The notes under the pieces are model-generated. The model made no database searches and was not told where the DNA came from. It saw only the letters and a program-made list of their open reading frames with translations. The translations under genes and the position numbers were made by a program. Shown in pieces: positions 63,886-64,000 of a DNA stretch of 64,000 nt. Position 1 is the first letter of the stretch, and each line of letters opens with the position of its first letter. Source of the stretch: HGM04593 sp045592125 (GTDB lineage: Bacteria > Bacteroidota > Bacteroidia > Bacteroidales > Bacteroidaceae); NCBI GenBank assembly GCA_045592125.1, contig JAZNUE010000071.1, positions 12,664 through 76,663 of the forward strand, written 5' to 3'.

Positions 63886-64000
63886 AGGTAATCTCTTTAA
63901 ACGGCACCGTTAAATTCCACAGCTTGAACCTGTTTGATTTTTGGAAAAAGTGCGAGGCCTGTTTGACCGCTAGTTACACGATTGCTTGCAAGCGGGTAAC

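Larger units (their letters stand above)
63493..64000. other. Intergenic tail: homopolymer tract and dispersed repeat
   Basis: These 508 bases show no convincing gene. They hold an A5-T9-G8 homopolymer tract just after sprA and a copy of the dispersed repeat. A short minus-strand frame overlaps the repeat and is probably not translated. Confidence 0.6.

Noticed and set aside
63965..64000. Start of a new gene or element at the right edge (contains GCTTGCAAGC palindrome)
   Set aside because: Only 36 bases; an 11-base match to 14189-14199 is too short to support a claim.

Overview
The window is one contiguous piece of a Bacteroidales chromosome with roughly half G+C. The family is probably Prevotellaceae-like, but that is inference. 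The lineage rests on a SprA-type type IX secretion translocon next to ruvA, several families largely confined to Bacteroidetes (DUF3467, DUF4491, DUF4837, DUF4922, Wzi-like capsule assembly), and promoters of the Bacteroidetes type (TTTG, about 19-21 nt, TAnnTTTG) rather than sigma70 -35/-10 boxes. No rRNA, tRNA, CRISPR array or insertion sequence was recognised.

Layout. 1-6759: two tandem PEGA-domain envelope proteins (the first cut by the window edge), a secreted caspase-like peptidase, a sigma-70-like factor, a single-pass membrane protein and an LPP20-like periplasmic protein; this looks like one signalling or stress module. 6760-7089: an intergenic region with a perfect 48-bp palindrome and a copy of a dispersed repeat. 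7090-10617: glycyl-tRNA synthetase, an FKBP lipoprotein, DUF3467, and a convergent AraC regulator behind a long bidirectional terminator. 10933-23723: a surface-polysaccharide locus with Wzi, a small lipoprotein, an acyltransferase and a hexapeptide acetyltransferase on the plus strand, facing a minus-strand operon of priming sugar transferase, SLBB exporter, Wzz, Wzy, Wzx and two glycosyltransferases.

23937-34198: SpoIID and a glycosyltransferase/DUF4922 fusion on the minus strand, then a long plus-strand run: rlmN, DUF4837, pdxA, followed by four overlapping genes (nucleotidyltransferase, ATP-grasp, CDP-alcohol phosphotransferase, HAD phosphatase) that look like a phospholipid head-group pathway. 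34270-42282: an OmpA-like protein, a metal-type permease fused to an HMA domain under a palindromic promoter, a DUF2147 remnant, a maltose-acetyltransferase-like enzyme, pflA/pflB for anaerobic pyruvate cleavage, a TSUP permease and a GNAT enzyme. 42363-50947: glycan foraging (a large GH2 beta-galactosidase with a likely T9SS sorting tail and a GH29 alpha-fucosidase) around an M23 peptidase and DUF4491, then cutC and a 52-residue small ORF. 50952-63492: a transglutaminase/thioredoxin-like secreted protein, an ABC exporter, ruvA and sprA. The last 508 bases are non-coding and carry a second, inverted copy of the dispersed repeat.

How it fits together: a fermentative anaerobe (pflAB) that degrades host-type glycans with enzymes probably exported through the SprA-containing T9SS, wraps itself in a Wzx/Wzy-type polysaccharide, and carries two less familiar systems worth follow-up: the PEGA-caspase-sigma module and the four-gene lipid head-group cassette.
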